Notes under the pieces: model-generated | Told to the model about the DNA's origin: nothing | What the model saw: only the letters and a program-made list of their open reading frames with translations | Database searches by the model: none | Part shown: piece by piece, positions 1-9,593 of the stretch | Numbering within the stretch: position 1 is the first letter of the stretch | Layout: every line of letters begins with the position of its first letter | Translations under genes and position numbers: made by a program | From: Streptomyces lavendofoliae | Lineage (GTDB): Bacteria; Actinomycetota; Actinomycetes; Streptomycetales; Streptomycetaceae | Reading direction: 5' to 3' | Length of the DNA: 59,787 nt | Assembly (NCBI RefSeq): GCF_014649735.1 | Contig: NZ_BMTP01000023.1 | Coordinates: forward strand, 1-59,787

Positions 1-20
1 CGAACAATTATTGTGGGGAA

Positions 21-50
21 GCCCCGCACCTTATGGTGCGGGGCTTTTCT
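21..50 (+). terminator. Rho-independent terminator of an upstream plus-strand gene
   Basis: A perfect 10-bp stem (GCCCCGCACC at 21-30, GGTGCGGGGC at 35-44) with a TTAT loop is followed by TTTTCT. It ends a gene lying left of the window. It may also help to stop the convergent minus-strand operon that ends at 117. Confidence 0.93.
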
Positions 51-116
51 GCGTTTCAGGGTCTGTGCGACCGATCCGGCCTCCGGACCGGCCTGCCCGG
101 CGCACGCGGCCCCCGG

Positions 117-1427
117 TCAGAGGCGGCCCGCTGCCTTCAGGGCCAGATATGCGTCGGCAAGGGCCGGCGCGAGGTTGCCCGGAGTGGCGTCCACGACGGT
201 GACTCCAAGACGTTGGAGTTGTTCCGCGGTACGGCGACGCTGAGCCTGGGCCTGGGTGCCCGCGGCGGCTTCGTAGACGGAATCGACGGTGCCGCGGCCC
301 TTCGTCATCGAATCCGTGTGGGGGTCCGAGACGGAGGCCAGCAGGACCGTATGGCGCTGGGTGAGCTGAGGAAGCACGGGAAGCAGACCGTCTTCGATGG
401 GGGCGGCTTCCAGGGTTGTCAGGAGAACGATCAGGGAACCCCTGGGGGCGTTCGCCAGGGCTGCCGAGCTGAGGCCGCGGGCATCGGTTTCCACCAGCTC
501 GGGTTCGAGCGGAGCCAGGGCGTTCACGACGGCGGGGAGAAGGTCCTTGGCCGAGCGGCCCTGGACCCGGACACGGATGCGTCGGTCGAAGGCCAGGAGG
601 TCCACGCGGTCGCCGGCTCGGGAGGCGAGCGCGGTGAGCAGGAGTGCGGCGTCCATGGAGGCGTCGAGACGGGGCGCGTCGCCGACCCGGCCCGCGGACG
701 TGCGGCCGGTGTCGAGGACTACGAGGATGTGCCGGTCGCGTTCGGGACGCCATGTACGGACGGCGACAGTGGTGTGGCGGGCGGTCGCACGCCAGTCGAT
801 GGAGCGGGTGTCGTCGCCGGGGACGTATTCCCGCAGGCTGTCGAACTCCGTGCCCTGACCGCGGATGAGGACACTGGTGCGGCCGTCCAGCTCGCGGAGG
901 CGGGCCAGCTTGGACGGCAGGTGTTTGCGGCTGGTGAAGGGCGGCAACACGCGGACCGTCCAGGGGACCTGGTGGTTGCCCTGGCGGGCGGCCAGGCCGA
1001 GTGGGCCGTAGGAACGGACGGTGACCCGCGCGGCGTGCCGGTCACCGCGCCGAGTCGGGCGCAGCACCGTGGTGACGCGTCGTCGCTCACCGGCGGGGAC
1101 CGTCAGCGCGTGTCGTGACGCGGCCTGCTCAGTGCCGGCCGGCCAGCTGCTGGGCGGCCAGGCGTCACGAAGTCGGGCGCGCAGACGGCGGCGGGACGGA
1201 TTGGCAACGGTGAGATGGACCTCGACGCCGTCACCCAGTCGAACGCTTGTATCACCACTTCGGGTGAACCGCAGGGTCCGTACTGGCGCGGCGAGTGCGT
1301 AGTCGCACAGAATTGCGAGTGAAAGGGGCGCGTTGACGGCGAGCATCCCCGTCCAACTGGGGGCGAAGATGCCGACGGGCAGGGCGCCGATGGCGGCGAG
1401 GAGTGCGCTTCGTCCGGTGAGGGCCAT
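117..1427 (-). CDS. DUF58 domain-containing protein (MoxR-associated)
   Basis: This 436-aa protein has two hydrophobic N-terminal segments (about residues 5-45), a beta-rich region, and the DUF58 signature GTEFDSLREYVPGDD followed by RSIDWRATAR around residues 190-220. The rest is a von Willebrand A-like fold (for example HILVVLDTG). DUF58 proteins are usually encoded next to a MoxR AAA+ ATPase and are thought to be its membrane-bound clients or partners in envelope or complex assembly. It is the last gene of the five-gene minus-strand operon and starts 12 bp after the MoxR stop. Length and motifs fit the family; the cellular role is not known. Confidence 0.93.
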   Translation of the reverse strand: MALTGRSALLAAIGALPVGIFAPSWTGMLAVNAPLSLAILCDYALAAPVRTLRFTRSGDTSVRLGDGVEVHLTVANPSRRRLRARLRDAWPPSSWPAGTEQAASRHALTVPAGERRRVTTVLRPTRRGDRHAARVTVRSYGPLGLAARQGNHQVPWTVRVLPPFTSRKHLPSKLARLRELDGRTSVLIRGQGTEFDSLREYVPGDDTRSIDWRATARHTTVAVRTWRPERDRHILVVLDTGRTSAGRVGDAPRLDASMDAALLLTALASRAGDRVDLLAFDRRIRVRVQGRSAKDLLPAVVNALAPLEPELVETDARGLSSAALANAPRGSLIVLLTTLEAAPIEDGLLPVLPQLTQRHTVLLASVSDPHTDSMTKGRGTVDSVYEAAAGTQAQAQRRRTAEQLQRLGVTVVDATPGNLAPALADAYLALKAAGRL

Positions 1428-1439
1428 GGGTCCGCGGCC

Positions 1440-2419
<980 letters not shown>

Positions 2420-2423
<4 letters not shown>

Positions 2424-3637
2424 GAGGTACGTACCTCTCTTTCGAGGGCGTCGAGTTGGTCTGCGAGAAGAGTGAGCGCGGCGTCGTCGGTAGGGGGTCG
2501 TCCGAAGAGGAGGTCTTGGAGGTCCCCGTCCCGGGCCGTGATCCGTGCCGAGATCGCGGGGAGCAGGGCGTCTGGGGAGTGGGCTTCCATGGGCGGGACG
2601 CCCAGGAGCGGGGCGAGCCGGGTGCGCGTCGCCGTGCGGAGGACGGTGGCAGCGCGGTCGCGGGCGTTCGTCCGGCGGTAGAGGCGGGCGCGGCCCTCGG
2701 TGGTTTCGGAGGCACGGATGGTGACGGGGAGCTGTTCGGTGACGAGGGGACCGAGGCGGCGGGCGCGCCAGATGGCGGCCAGCGCTGCGGCGACCGCGAG
2801 TTGGAGGGTGCCCCACAGCCAGCCGGCGGGGATCAGTTCGAGGAACCCGCGTTCGCCGGTGTCCTGCCGGTCGTCACCGTCACCGCTGCTGGGTGTGGCG
2901 GAGGGATCGTCGAGGGAGGGGAGGTACCAGACGAGATGAGGCCGGGAGCCCAGGAGCTGGAGTGCGAGCGAGGCGTTGCCCCGCTTGTCCAGGCGCTCGT
3001 TGTAGAGGATGTCGGGGGAGCCGAGGAGGACGGTGTCGCCTCCGGCGGGGCCGTTGATCCGCAGGAGCGTGGCCCGGCCGTCGCTGGGGTAACAGGCGTC
3101 GCTGCCGGGGAGTTCGGTCGTGTAGCGCTCGCCGCCGAGGTCGACGTCTCCGGCCCGGTCGGCGGCGGGCAGGGAGCACCGGGGGGTGCGTGCGGACACG
3201 GGGGCGGAGGTCTCTGTGCTCACTCCCGGTGCCAGGGTGCCGGTGGAGGCTTCTCCGGCGGAGAGCAGCACGGTACGACCGCTCGTGGCGGTCATATCGC
3301 TGCGGAGGCTCCTCTGCTGGCGGCCCGTCAGAAGATCGGGGGTGGTGACGAGGAGTGTGGTGCCGGGGCCGGACGCCGCGGTGGCCTCGGCGAGGGTGGT
3401 GACCACCTGGGTGGTGACACCGCGTTGTTCCAGGAGCTCGGCGACGGCGCGGCTGCCCCGGGGATCGGCGGAGCGGGGGTCGAGGTGTCCGTGGCGGGCG
3501 TCGGAGCGCACGAGGGCCATGACGATGCCGGCCGCGACGAGGACGGCCAGAGCGAGCAGCAGGCCCCTCGTCCGGGTCCAGATCTGCCGGCTGGTGGGGG
3601 AGGTGGAGGTGGGGGACGCGGTGGAGGTGGTGGTCAT
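2420..3637 (-). CDS. DUF4350 domain-containing membrane protein
   Basis: This 405-aa protein has one TM helix near the N-terminus (LLLALAVLVAAGIVMALVR, about residues 28-46), a long extracytoplasmic domain, and a second TM helix around 265-290 (LQLAVAAALAAIWRARR) followed by a cytoplasmic tail. The external region includes DPRGSRAVAELLEQRGV, which matches the start of the DUF4350 domain. It overlaps DUF4129 upstream and moxR downstream by 4 bp each, so it is translated as part of the operon. Proteins of this type accompany MoxR/DUF58 pairs across Actinobacteria; function unknown. Confidence 0.9.
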
Positions 3638-4323
3638 CCGGCCGCTCCCCGGGGAGTGTCGGCGAGGTGCGGTTCGGCGCGTTCGAGGGCGGTGTCCACA
3701 TCCTTGAGGCGCTGGTACGCGCGCTGGTCGGCGGTGCGGCCACCGTATGTGACGTCGTCGAACGCGCGGGCGGCGGAGCGGAGCTCGTCGGCGTGGGCGG
3801 GAAGGCGGCCGCCGGCCTCGGCTGCGGCCTCGTCGGCCGTGCGGCCGGGGCGCGGTTCGAGCACGGTGCGTTCCTCCAGGGAGCGCACAAGGGCTCGCAT
3901 CCGTTCCTGGACGGCCTCATTCCAGCGCCCGGCCGTGGCGTGGTCCTCGGCGGCGGCGCGGTGGTCGGCCGCGCTGCGGACGCGGTCGGTGAAGAGGGAG
4001 TCCGAGGTGGCGGGGTTCCGCTGCGGGGTACCGAGACGCCACCACAACGCGCCCACGAGGGCCAGGACGACGAGGGTGATCGCGACGAAGCCGAGAACGC
4101 CTCCGGGCGTGGCTGTCGAGGCGGAGTCGAACAGCCTGCCGACCCAGTCCCAGAAGGCGTCGAGCGCGCGCTGGAGCAGGTTCGGGTCGTTCTCGTGGTA
4201 CGCGGGGTCGGACAGTTCCCGCTCCGCCGCCTCCCGGGCGGGGACGCGGGGAGTGTCCAGCGGTACGTCGTCGCCGGCGCGGACCGTCGGCCGCGCCGTG
4301 GTCACGCCCCCCGTGTTCGGCAC
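3634..4323 (-). CDS. DUF4129 domain-containing membrane protein
   Basis: This is a protein of about 229 aa with one TM helix (VLGFVAITLVVLALVGALWW). Its C-terminal cytoplasmic domain is rich in Arg, Ala and Glu (HRAAAEDHATAGRWNEAVQERMRAL is typical of DUF4129). I chose the GTG at 4323 because CAGGAG lies 8 nt upstream and the codon sits just past the stop of the preceding gene (4 nt gap). A second GTG at 4305 is possible. DUF4129 often occurs fused to, or next to, transglutaminase-like and DUF58/MoxR genes; the role is unknown. Confidence 0.87.
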   Translation of the reverse strand: MPNTGGVTTARPTVRAGDDVPLDTPRVPAREAAERELSDPAYHENDPNLLQRALDAFWDWVGRLFDSASTATPGGVLGFVAITLVVLALVGALWWRLGTPQRNPATSDSLFTDRVRSAADHRAAAEDHATAGRWNEAVQERMRALVRSLEERTVLEPRPGRTADEAAAEAGGRLPAHADELRSAARAFDDVTYGGRTADQRAYQRLKDVDTALERAEPHLADTPRGAAG

Positions 4324-4327
4324 CGCA

Positions 4328-5551
4328 TCAGCTCCTGGAGGGGGTGTCGCCGGGCGAGGAGGAGCCGTATCCCGGTACGCCGGCGGCGCGGGCCAGCTCG
4401 AGGTCGAGGGCCTCACGCCGGATGCGCTGGTCGACGTAGAGGAGGACCGAGACGCCCGAGGAGATCGGATAGGTGATGGAGGCGGCGATGATCGCTCCGA
4501 TCCCGGTGATGATCAGAAAGGCCCAGCCGAACTCCGGCGCCGTACCGGTGAGCAGGCCGCCGAGCCCGTCGCCGTCCACCGCGAACGCGATGATGGTGAA
4601 GGGGATCGCGATGATCATCGAGATGATGAACATCAACAGCATGGTCAGGGTCAGGATGCCGAAGATCCGCCACCAGGCGCCCTGGACCAGCTTGGCGGAG
4701 CGCTTCAGGGAGGCGAACACACCCTGCCGTTCCAGCATCAACGCCGAGTAGGAGAGGCTGAACCGGACGAGGAGCCAGACGATCACGACGAGGGCGGCGA
4801 TGCCGCCGAGTGCGGTCAGCAGTACGTCCGCCGGGGAGTCGTCGAGGAGCAGGCCCGGGAGCAGGCCGATCGCCATGACGGCGGCGCTCAGCGCCGGCAG
4901 CAGGAGGGTCAGGCCGAGGAGCTGGGGGAGCCTGGGGCGGGCCTCGCGCCAGGCGTCGGAGAGCGTCACCGGGCGGCCCAGCACGGCGCGGCTGATCACG
5001 ATGGTCAGCAGGGCGGTCGTGACGAACGTGCCGATGAGGGTGATGAGCGTGGTGGGGCCCAGGGAGATGAGGCTGCTCTTCAGGGACGCCACCGACTGCT
5101 GCAGGGCCTCTTCCGGGGTCGGGTCGGCGCTGAGCCGCGGGGGCGCCGGCACGAGGTAGCGCTGGAAGAGGATGTCGCCGATCTGCGTGATGACCGAGAC
5201 GGTGAGCGTGATGCCCAGGACGGTCCGCCAATGGGCGCGCAAGGTGGAGACCGCGCCGTCGAGGATTTCGCCCACGCCGAGGGGGCGCAGCGGGATGACC
5301 CCCGGCTTGGCGACCGGTGGCCGGCCCCAGCCGTCCTGGTACCGGTCGCCGTTCCATCCGGGCGCCGGGCCGGCCGGCGGGACGGGGCCGGGGGCGGTCG
5401 GCGGGGACCACTGGGCGGCCGGCGGCTGGTTCGCGGACCACTTGGAGGGCGCGCCGGGGGCGTCGGTGGGCTCGGCGGGCCGTGGGACGTCGGCGCCCTG
5501 GCCGTCGGAGGGCGAGGATCCGGGCGAGGCCCAGCCCGGAGTGTCGTTCAC
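4328..5551 (-). CDS. Multi-pass membrane protein with Pro-rich N-terminus, first gene of the MoxR operon
   Basis: A protein of about 407 aa. The first 120 residues are Pro/Gly/Ala-rich and likely cytoplasmic. At least six TM helices follow, including VLGITLTVSVITQIGDILF, STTLITLIGTFVTTALLTIVI, LIVVIVWLLVRFSL-type and GAIIAASITYPISSGVSVLLY segments. This class is often labelled 'glycerophosphoryl diester phosphodiesterase membrane domain', though no catalytic GDPD domain is visible. The GTG at 5551 (reading VNDTPGWASPG) was chosen over upstream ATGs because the Pro/Gly-rich start is typical. It heads the operon and is divergent from mtnA. Function unknown; membrane scaffold or transport is possible. 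Confidence 0.82.
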   Translation of the reverse strand: MNDTPGWASPGSSPSDGQGADVPRPAEPTDAPGAPSKWSANQPPAAQWSPPTAPGPVPPAGPAPGWNGDRYQDGWGRPPVAKPGVIPLRPLGVGEILDGAVSTLRAHWRTVLGITLTVSVITQIGDILFQRYLVPAPPRLSADPTPEEALQQSVASLKSSLISLGPTTLITLIGTFVTTALLTIVISRAVLGRPVTLSDAWREARPRLPQLLGLTLLLPALSAAVMAIGLLPGLLLDDSPADVLLTALGGIAALVVIVWLLVRFSLSYSALMLERQGVFASLKRSAKLVQGAWWRIFGILTLTMLLMFIISMIIAIPFTIIAFAVDGDGLGGLLTGTAPEFGWAFLIITGIGAIIAASITYPISSGVSVLLYVDQRIRREALDLELARAAGVPGYGSSSPGDTPSRS

Positions 5552-5733
5552 GGTCGTCCACCTCGTGCGTTCGTCGCGGTGCCTACCCGTCGAGCCGGCC
5601 CGGTCACGGTGCCGGGCCGCTCGGTGGGGCGGCGGGTTGGCAGCCATGGTGCCACGCGCCATCGGTGGCCGGGCCTGGGGCCGGATCTCCTGGGCACCTT
5701 CTTTGTCCGTGCTTCAGCGGGCAGACTGGGCGG

Positions 5734-6891
5734 ATGGCTGATCAGTACGCACAAACTCCCGTCGGCTCCGAATCGTCCATGCTGCCCTCTCTTCGCTGGG
5801 AGGAGCCGCCGGAAGGGCCCGTGGTGGTGCTCCTCGACCAGACGCGGCTGCCGGCGGAGGAGGTCGAGCTGGTCTGTACGGATGTGCCGGCGCTGGTCCG
5901 GGCGATCCAGACGCTCGCCGTGCGCGGGGCGCCGCTGCTGGGCATCGCCGGTGCCTATGGTGTGGCGCTGGCCGCCGTGCGGGGCTACGACGTGGACGAG
6001 GCGGCGGGCCTGCTGGCGGGGGCGCGGCCCACCGCGGTGAACCTGGCGTACGGCGTGCGGCGGGCGGCGGGGGCGTACCGCGTGGCCCTGGAGAAGGGTG
6101 AGGGCAGGGAAGGGGCGGCCCGGGCGGCGCTGGCGGAGGCCAGGGAGCTGCACCGGGAGGACGCCGACGCCAGTGCGCTGATGGCGGGGCACGGGCTGGG
6201 GCTGCTGGACGAGCTGCTGCCCGGCGGTGGCCACCGGATACTGACGCACTGCAACACCGGGGCGCTGGTCTCGGGCGGCGAGGGGACCGCGTTCGCCGTC
6301 GCGCTGGAGGCGCACCGGGCGGGCAGGCTCCGCCGGCTCTGGGTGGACGAGACCCGGCCGCTGTTGCAGGGGGCGCGGCTGACGGCGTACGAGGCGGCCC
6401 GCAACGGCATGCCGTACACGCTGCTCACCGACAACGCGGCGGGTTCGCTGTTCGCGGCCGGGGAGGTGGACGCCGTCCTGATCGGGGCGGACCGGATCGC
6501 CGCCGACGGTTCGGTGGCGAACAAGGTCGGCAGCTATCCGCTCGCGGTGCTGGCCAGGTACCACCATGTGCCGTTCATCGTGGTGGCGCCCACCACGACG
6601 ATCGATCCGCGGACGCCGGACGGGGCGTCCATCGAGGTGGAGCAGCGTGCCGGGCACGAGGTGACGGAGCTCACGGCGGCGCCTCAGGTGGTGGCCTCGG
6701 GGATGGGACCTGGAGTGGGCGGCGGTCTGCCGGTGGCGCCGCTGGGGACCCAGGCGTACAACCCCGCGTTCGATGTCACGCCCCCGGAACTGGTGACGGC
6801 GCTCGTCACCGAACTGGGAGTGTTGTCCCCGGTCACCGGGGCAGGAATTGCCGAGCTGTGTGCCAGGTCACGCCAGGTAACGATTAGCTAA
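5734..6891 (+). CDS. mtnA: S-methyl-5-thioribose-1-phosphate isomerase
   Basis: This 385-aa enzyme of the methionine salvage pathway isomerises 5-methylthioribose-1-phosphate to the ribulose form. The diagnostic motifs are VRGAPLLGIAGAYG (substrate phosphate binding), LTHCNTGALVSGGEG with the catalytic Cys, and LIGADRIAADGSVANKVGSYPLA with the catalytic Asp and the K-G-S/T-Y element. The start at 5734 (MADQYAQ) gives the family's usual length; frame-open sequence upstream is non-coding. Only 4 bp separate its stop from mtrA, so the mtrA promoter or operator probably lies in its 3' end. Confidence 0.97.
   Translation: MADQYAQTPVGSESSMLPSLRWEEPPEGPVVVLLDQTRLPAEEVELVCTDVPALVRAIQTLAVRGAPLLGIAGAYGVALAAVRGYDVDEAAGLLAGARPTAVNLAYGVRRAAGAYRVALEKGEGREGAARAALAEARELHREDADASALMAGHGLGLLDELLPGGGHRILTHCNTGALVSGGEGTAFAVALEAHRAGRLRRLWVDETRPLLQGARLTAYEAARNGMPYTLLTDNAAGSLFAAGEVDAVLIGADRIAADGSVANKVGSYPLAVLARYHHVPFIVVAPTTTIDPRTPDGASIEVEQRAGHEVTELTAAPQVVASGMGPGVGGGLPVAPLGTQAYNPAFDVTPPELVTALVTELGVLSPVTGAGIAELCARSRQVTIS
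6863..6882 (+). promoter_or_regulatory. Tandem 10-bp repeat, candidate MtrA box
   Basis: CCAGGTCACG is followed directly by CCAGGTAACG, one mismatch between the copies. They lie inside the last codons of mtnA and 14-33 bp before the mtrA start. Streptomyces MtrA is known to bind direct repeats built on GT(A/C)AC, so autoregulation is a reasonable inference. The repeat period here (10 bp) and its coding location are seen directly; binding is not shown. Confidence 0.5.
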
Positions 6892-6895
6892 TGGG

Positions 6896-7585
6896 ATGAT
6901 GTCGATTATGAAGGGACGCGTCCTAGTCGTCGACGACGACACCGCACTGGCCGAGATGCTCGGGATTGTGCTGCGTGGTGAAGGTTTCGAGCCGTCGTTC
7001 GTAGCGGACGGCGACAAGGCGCTTGCCGCTTTCCGGGAGGCCAAGCCGGACCTGGTGCTGCTGGACCTCATGCTGCCCGGCAGGGACGGCATCGAGGTGT
7101 GCCGGCTCATCCGGGCCGAGTCCGGTGTGCCGATCGTGATGCTCACGGCCAAGAGCGACACCGTCGATGTGGTGGTCGGGCTGGAGTCCGGCGCCGACGA
7201 CTACATCGTCAAGCCGTTCAAGCCGAAGGAGCTGGTCGCCCGCATCCGGGCACGGCTCCGCAGGTCGGAGGAGCCCGCGCCGGAGCAGCTGACCATCGGT
7301 GACCTGGTCATCGACGTGGCCGGCCACTCGGTGAAGCGGGACGGGCAGTCCATCGCCCTGACCCCGCTGGAGTTCGACCTGCTGGTCGCGCTGGCCCGCA
7401 AGCCGTGGCAGGTGTTCACCCGTGAGGTGCTGCTGGAGCAGGTGTGGGGCTACCGCCACGCCGCGGACACGCGGCTGGTGAACGTCCATGTGCAGCGGCT
7501 CCGCTCCAAGGTCGAGAAGGACCCGGAGCGGCCGGAGATCGTCGTCACCGTGCGTGGCGTCGGCTACAAGGCCGGACCGAGCTGA
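6896..7585 (+). CDS. mtrA: DNA-binding response regulator MtrA (OmpR family)
   Basis: This 229-aa OmpR/PhoB-type regulator has a receiver domain (residues about 6-120), with the acidic cluster VVDDD, phospho-acceptor Asp57 in LVLLDLMLPG and the conserved Lys in YIVKPFKPKE. A winged-helix domain follows (about 135-225, ending YRHAADTRLVNVHVQRLRSKV). It is the response regulator of MtrAB, a conserved actinobacterial system that in Streptomyces links development, nitrogen metabolism and antibiotic production. In-frame ATGs at 6896, 6899 and 6908 are all possible starts; MKGRVLVVDDD begins at the last. mtrB follows at once. Confidence 0.97.
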   Translation: MMSIMKGRVLVVDDDTALAEMLGIVLRGEGFEPSFVADGDKALAAFREAKPDLVLLDLMLPGRDGIEVCRLIRAESGVPIVMLTAKSDTVDVVVGLESGADDYIVKPFKPKELVARIRARLRRSEEPAPEQLTIGDLVIDVAGHSVKRDGQSIALTPLEFDLLVALARKPWQVFTREVLLEQVWGYRHAADTRLVNVHVQRLRSKVEKDPERPEIVVTVRGVGYKAGPS

Positions 7586-7586
7586 C

Positions 7587-9593
7587 ATGTCCCGCGGCAG
7601 CGCTGCTCCGAAGCCCGGGAACCCGGGAGTCCGTGCGGGGCGGGCTGCCGGGCCGGGCCGTCAGTCCTGGCGGCCGGGCCGTCTCCTCCAGGACGGGGCG
7701 CCGGGTGGACCGGTGTTCCGGCTCCTGGCGCGCTGGGTGCGCCGGCCGGTGCTGCCCGCGCTGCGGCTGTGGCGGCGGAACATCCAGCTGCGGGTGGTCG
7801 CCGGCACGCTGCTGATGTCCCTCGGAGTGGTGCTGCTGCTCGGGTTCGTCGTGATCGGCCAGATGCGCAACGGTCTGCTGGACGCCAAGGAGCGGGCCGC
7901 CCAGAGCCAGGCGTCGGGCGGCTTCTCGGCGGCCCAGGGCCAGGCCGACGAGCAGCCGGGACCGGGCGGGCCGGACGGCGGGACGGCGGGGGCGTCGCTG
8001 AACTGGCGGTCCGATCTGGTCGTGCAGCTGGCGAGCGGCGGCCAGGGCGCGTTCAACGTGGTGGCGCTCAGCTCCGACACGGAGGGCACGGCGCCCAGCA
8101 GGGGCGCGCGGGCCTCCGGCGGTGTGGAGCCGGCGCGGAGCATCCCGGATCAGCTGCGGGAGTCGGTCGCGCAGGGGCCGGGGGCGTTCCAGACGTACAC
8201 CCGGATCAACTACTCGGACGGCAAGCCGTCCGAGGCCGGACTGGTGATCGGCAAGCGTCTCAACGACATCGACGGCAACTCCTACGAGCTGTACTACCTC
8301 TTCCCGCTGACGCAGGAGGAGGACTCCCTCGCCCTGGTGAAGACGACCCTGGCGACGGCCGGGCTGTTCGTGGTGGTGCTGCTGGGCGCGATCGCCTGGC
8401 TGGTGGTGCGGCAGGTCGTCACACCGGTGCGGATGGCCGCCGGGATCGCCGAGCGGCTGTCGGCGGGCCGGCTCCAGGAACGGATGAAGGTCACCGGTGA
8501 GGACGACATCGCGCGTCTCGGTGAGGCCTTCAACAAGATGGCGCAGAACCTCCAGCTCAAGATCCAGCAGCTGGAGGAGCTGTCGAGGATGCAGCGGCGG
8601 TTCGTGTCGGACGTCTCGCACGAGCTGCGTACGCCGCTGACCACGGTACGGATGGCGGCCGATGTCATATATGAGGCGCGGGAGGACTTCGACCCGGTGA
8701 CGGCGCGGTCCGCGGAGCTGCTGGGGGACCAGCTGGACCGGTTCGAGTCGCTGCTGGCGGACCTGCTGGAGATCAGCCGTTTCGACGCGGGCGCGGCGGC
8801 GCTGGAGGCGGAGCCGATAGACCTGCGGGAGGTCGTGCGCCGGGTGATCGGCGGGGCCGAGCCGCTGGCCGAGCGCAAGGGCGGCCGGATCCTCGTGGTG
8901 GGGGACGAGCAGCCGGTGGTCGCGGAGGCGGACGCGCGGCGCGTCGAGCGGGTGCTGCGGAACCTGGTGGTCAACGCGGTGGAGCACGGCGAGGGCCGGG
9001 ACGTGGTGGTGCGGATGGCCGCCGCGGGCGGTGCGGTGGCCGTCGCGGTGCGCGACTACGGGGTCGGTCTGAAGCCGGGCGAGGCGACGCGGGTGTTCAA
9101 CCGCTTCTGGCGGGCGGACCCGGCGCGGGCGCGTACCACCGGTGGTACGGGGCTGGGGCTGTCGATCGCCGTGGAGGACGCGCGGCTGCACGGCGGGTGG
9201 TTGCAGGCCTGGGGCGAGCCGGGAGGCGGTTCGCAGTTCCGGCTGACGCTCCCGCGTACGGCGGACGAGCCCTTGCGGGGGTCGCCGATACCGCTGGAGC
9301 CGGAGGACTCGCGGCGCAACCGGGAGCGCGCGGCCGCCGATGACGCGTCCCAGGGCGCCGGGCGGCTGCCGATGGTGCCCGGCCAGGCGGGCGGCTCGGC
9401 GCGCGCGGGGCTGCCCGCGCCGCCGCGTACGGCGCTCCCGCCGCGGCAGGCGGCGCAGGTGGCCGCCGATCCGACGGCGCTGCCGGGCAGCGGTTCGCGG
9501 GTGGTGTCGCGCGGGGCCGGGGAGCGGGCGGGCGAGGACGGCTCGCCCGCGACGCAGGACGTGAAGCGGGAGGGGACGAGTCGTGGGCGCTGA
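7587..9593 (+). CDS. mtrB: Sensor histidine kinase MtrB
   Basis: This 668-aa membrane kinase has TM1 near residues 70-95, an extracytoplasmic sensor region of about 165 aa, TM2 (LFVVVLLGAIAWLVV), HAMP, a HisKA dimerisation helix with the phospho-His in VSDVSHELRTPLTTVR, and a HATPase_c domain (N box NLVVNAVEHG, G boxes GVGLKPGEA and GGTGLGLSIA). It begins 1 nt after the mtrA stop. The N-terminus before TM1 is a long basic cytoplasmic stretch. About 110 Pro/Ala/Arg-rich residues follow the kinase core, ending in KREGTSRGR. It overlaps lpqB by 11 bp, a conserved arrangement. Confidence 0.97.
   Translation: MSRGSAAPKPGNPGVRAGRAAGPGRQSWRPGRLLQDGAPGGPVFRLLARWVRRPVLPALRLWRRNIQLRVVAGTLLMSLGVVLLLGFVVIGQMRNGLLDAKERAAQSQASGGFSAAQGQADEQPGPGGPDGGTAGASLNWRSDLVVQLASGGQGAFNVVALSSDTEGTAPSRGARASGGVEPARSIPDQLRESVAQGPGAFQTYTRINYSDGKPSEAGLVIGKRLNDIDGNSYELYYLFPLTQEEDSLALVKTTLATAGLFVVVLLGAIAWLVVRQVVTPVRMAAGIAERLSAGRLQERMKVTGEDDIARLGEAFNKMAQNLQLKIQQLEELSRMQRRFVSDVSHELRTPLTTVRMAADVIYEAREDFDPVTARSAELLGDQLDRFESLLADLLEISRFDAGAAALEAEPIDLREVVRRVIGGAEPLAERKGGRILVVGDEQPVVAEADARRVERVLRNLVVNAVEHGEGRDVVVRMAAAGGAVAVAVRDYGVGLKPGEATRVFNRFWRADPARARTTGGTGLGLSIAVEDARLHGGWLQAWGEPGGGSQFRLTLPRTADEPLRGSPIPLEPEDSRRNRERAAADDASQGAGRLPMVPGQAGGSARAGLPAPPRTALPPRQAAQVAADPTALPGSGSRVVSRGAGERAGEDGSPATQDVKREGTSRGR

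Noticed and set aside
2456..6040. A roughly 1,200-codon plus-strand frame opposite the MoxR operon
   Set aside because: It runs antisense across five well-supported genes and into mtnA; composition is Gly/Arg-rich with no recognisable domain.
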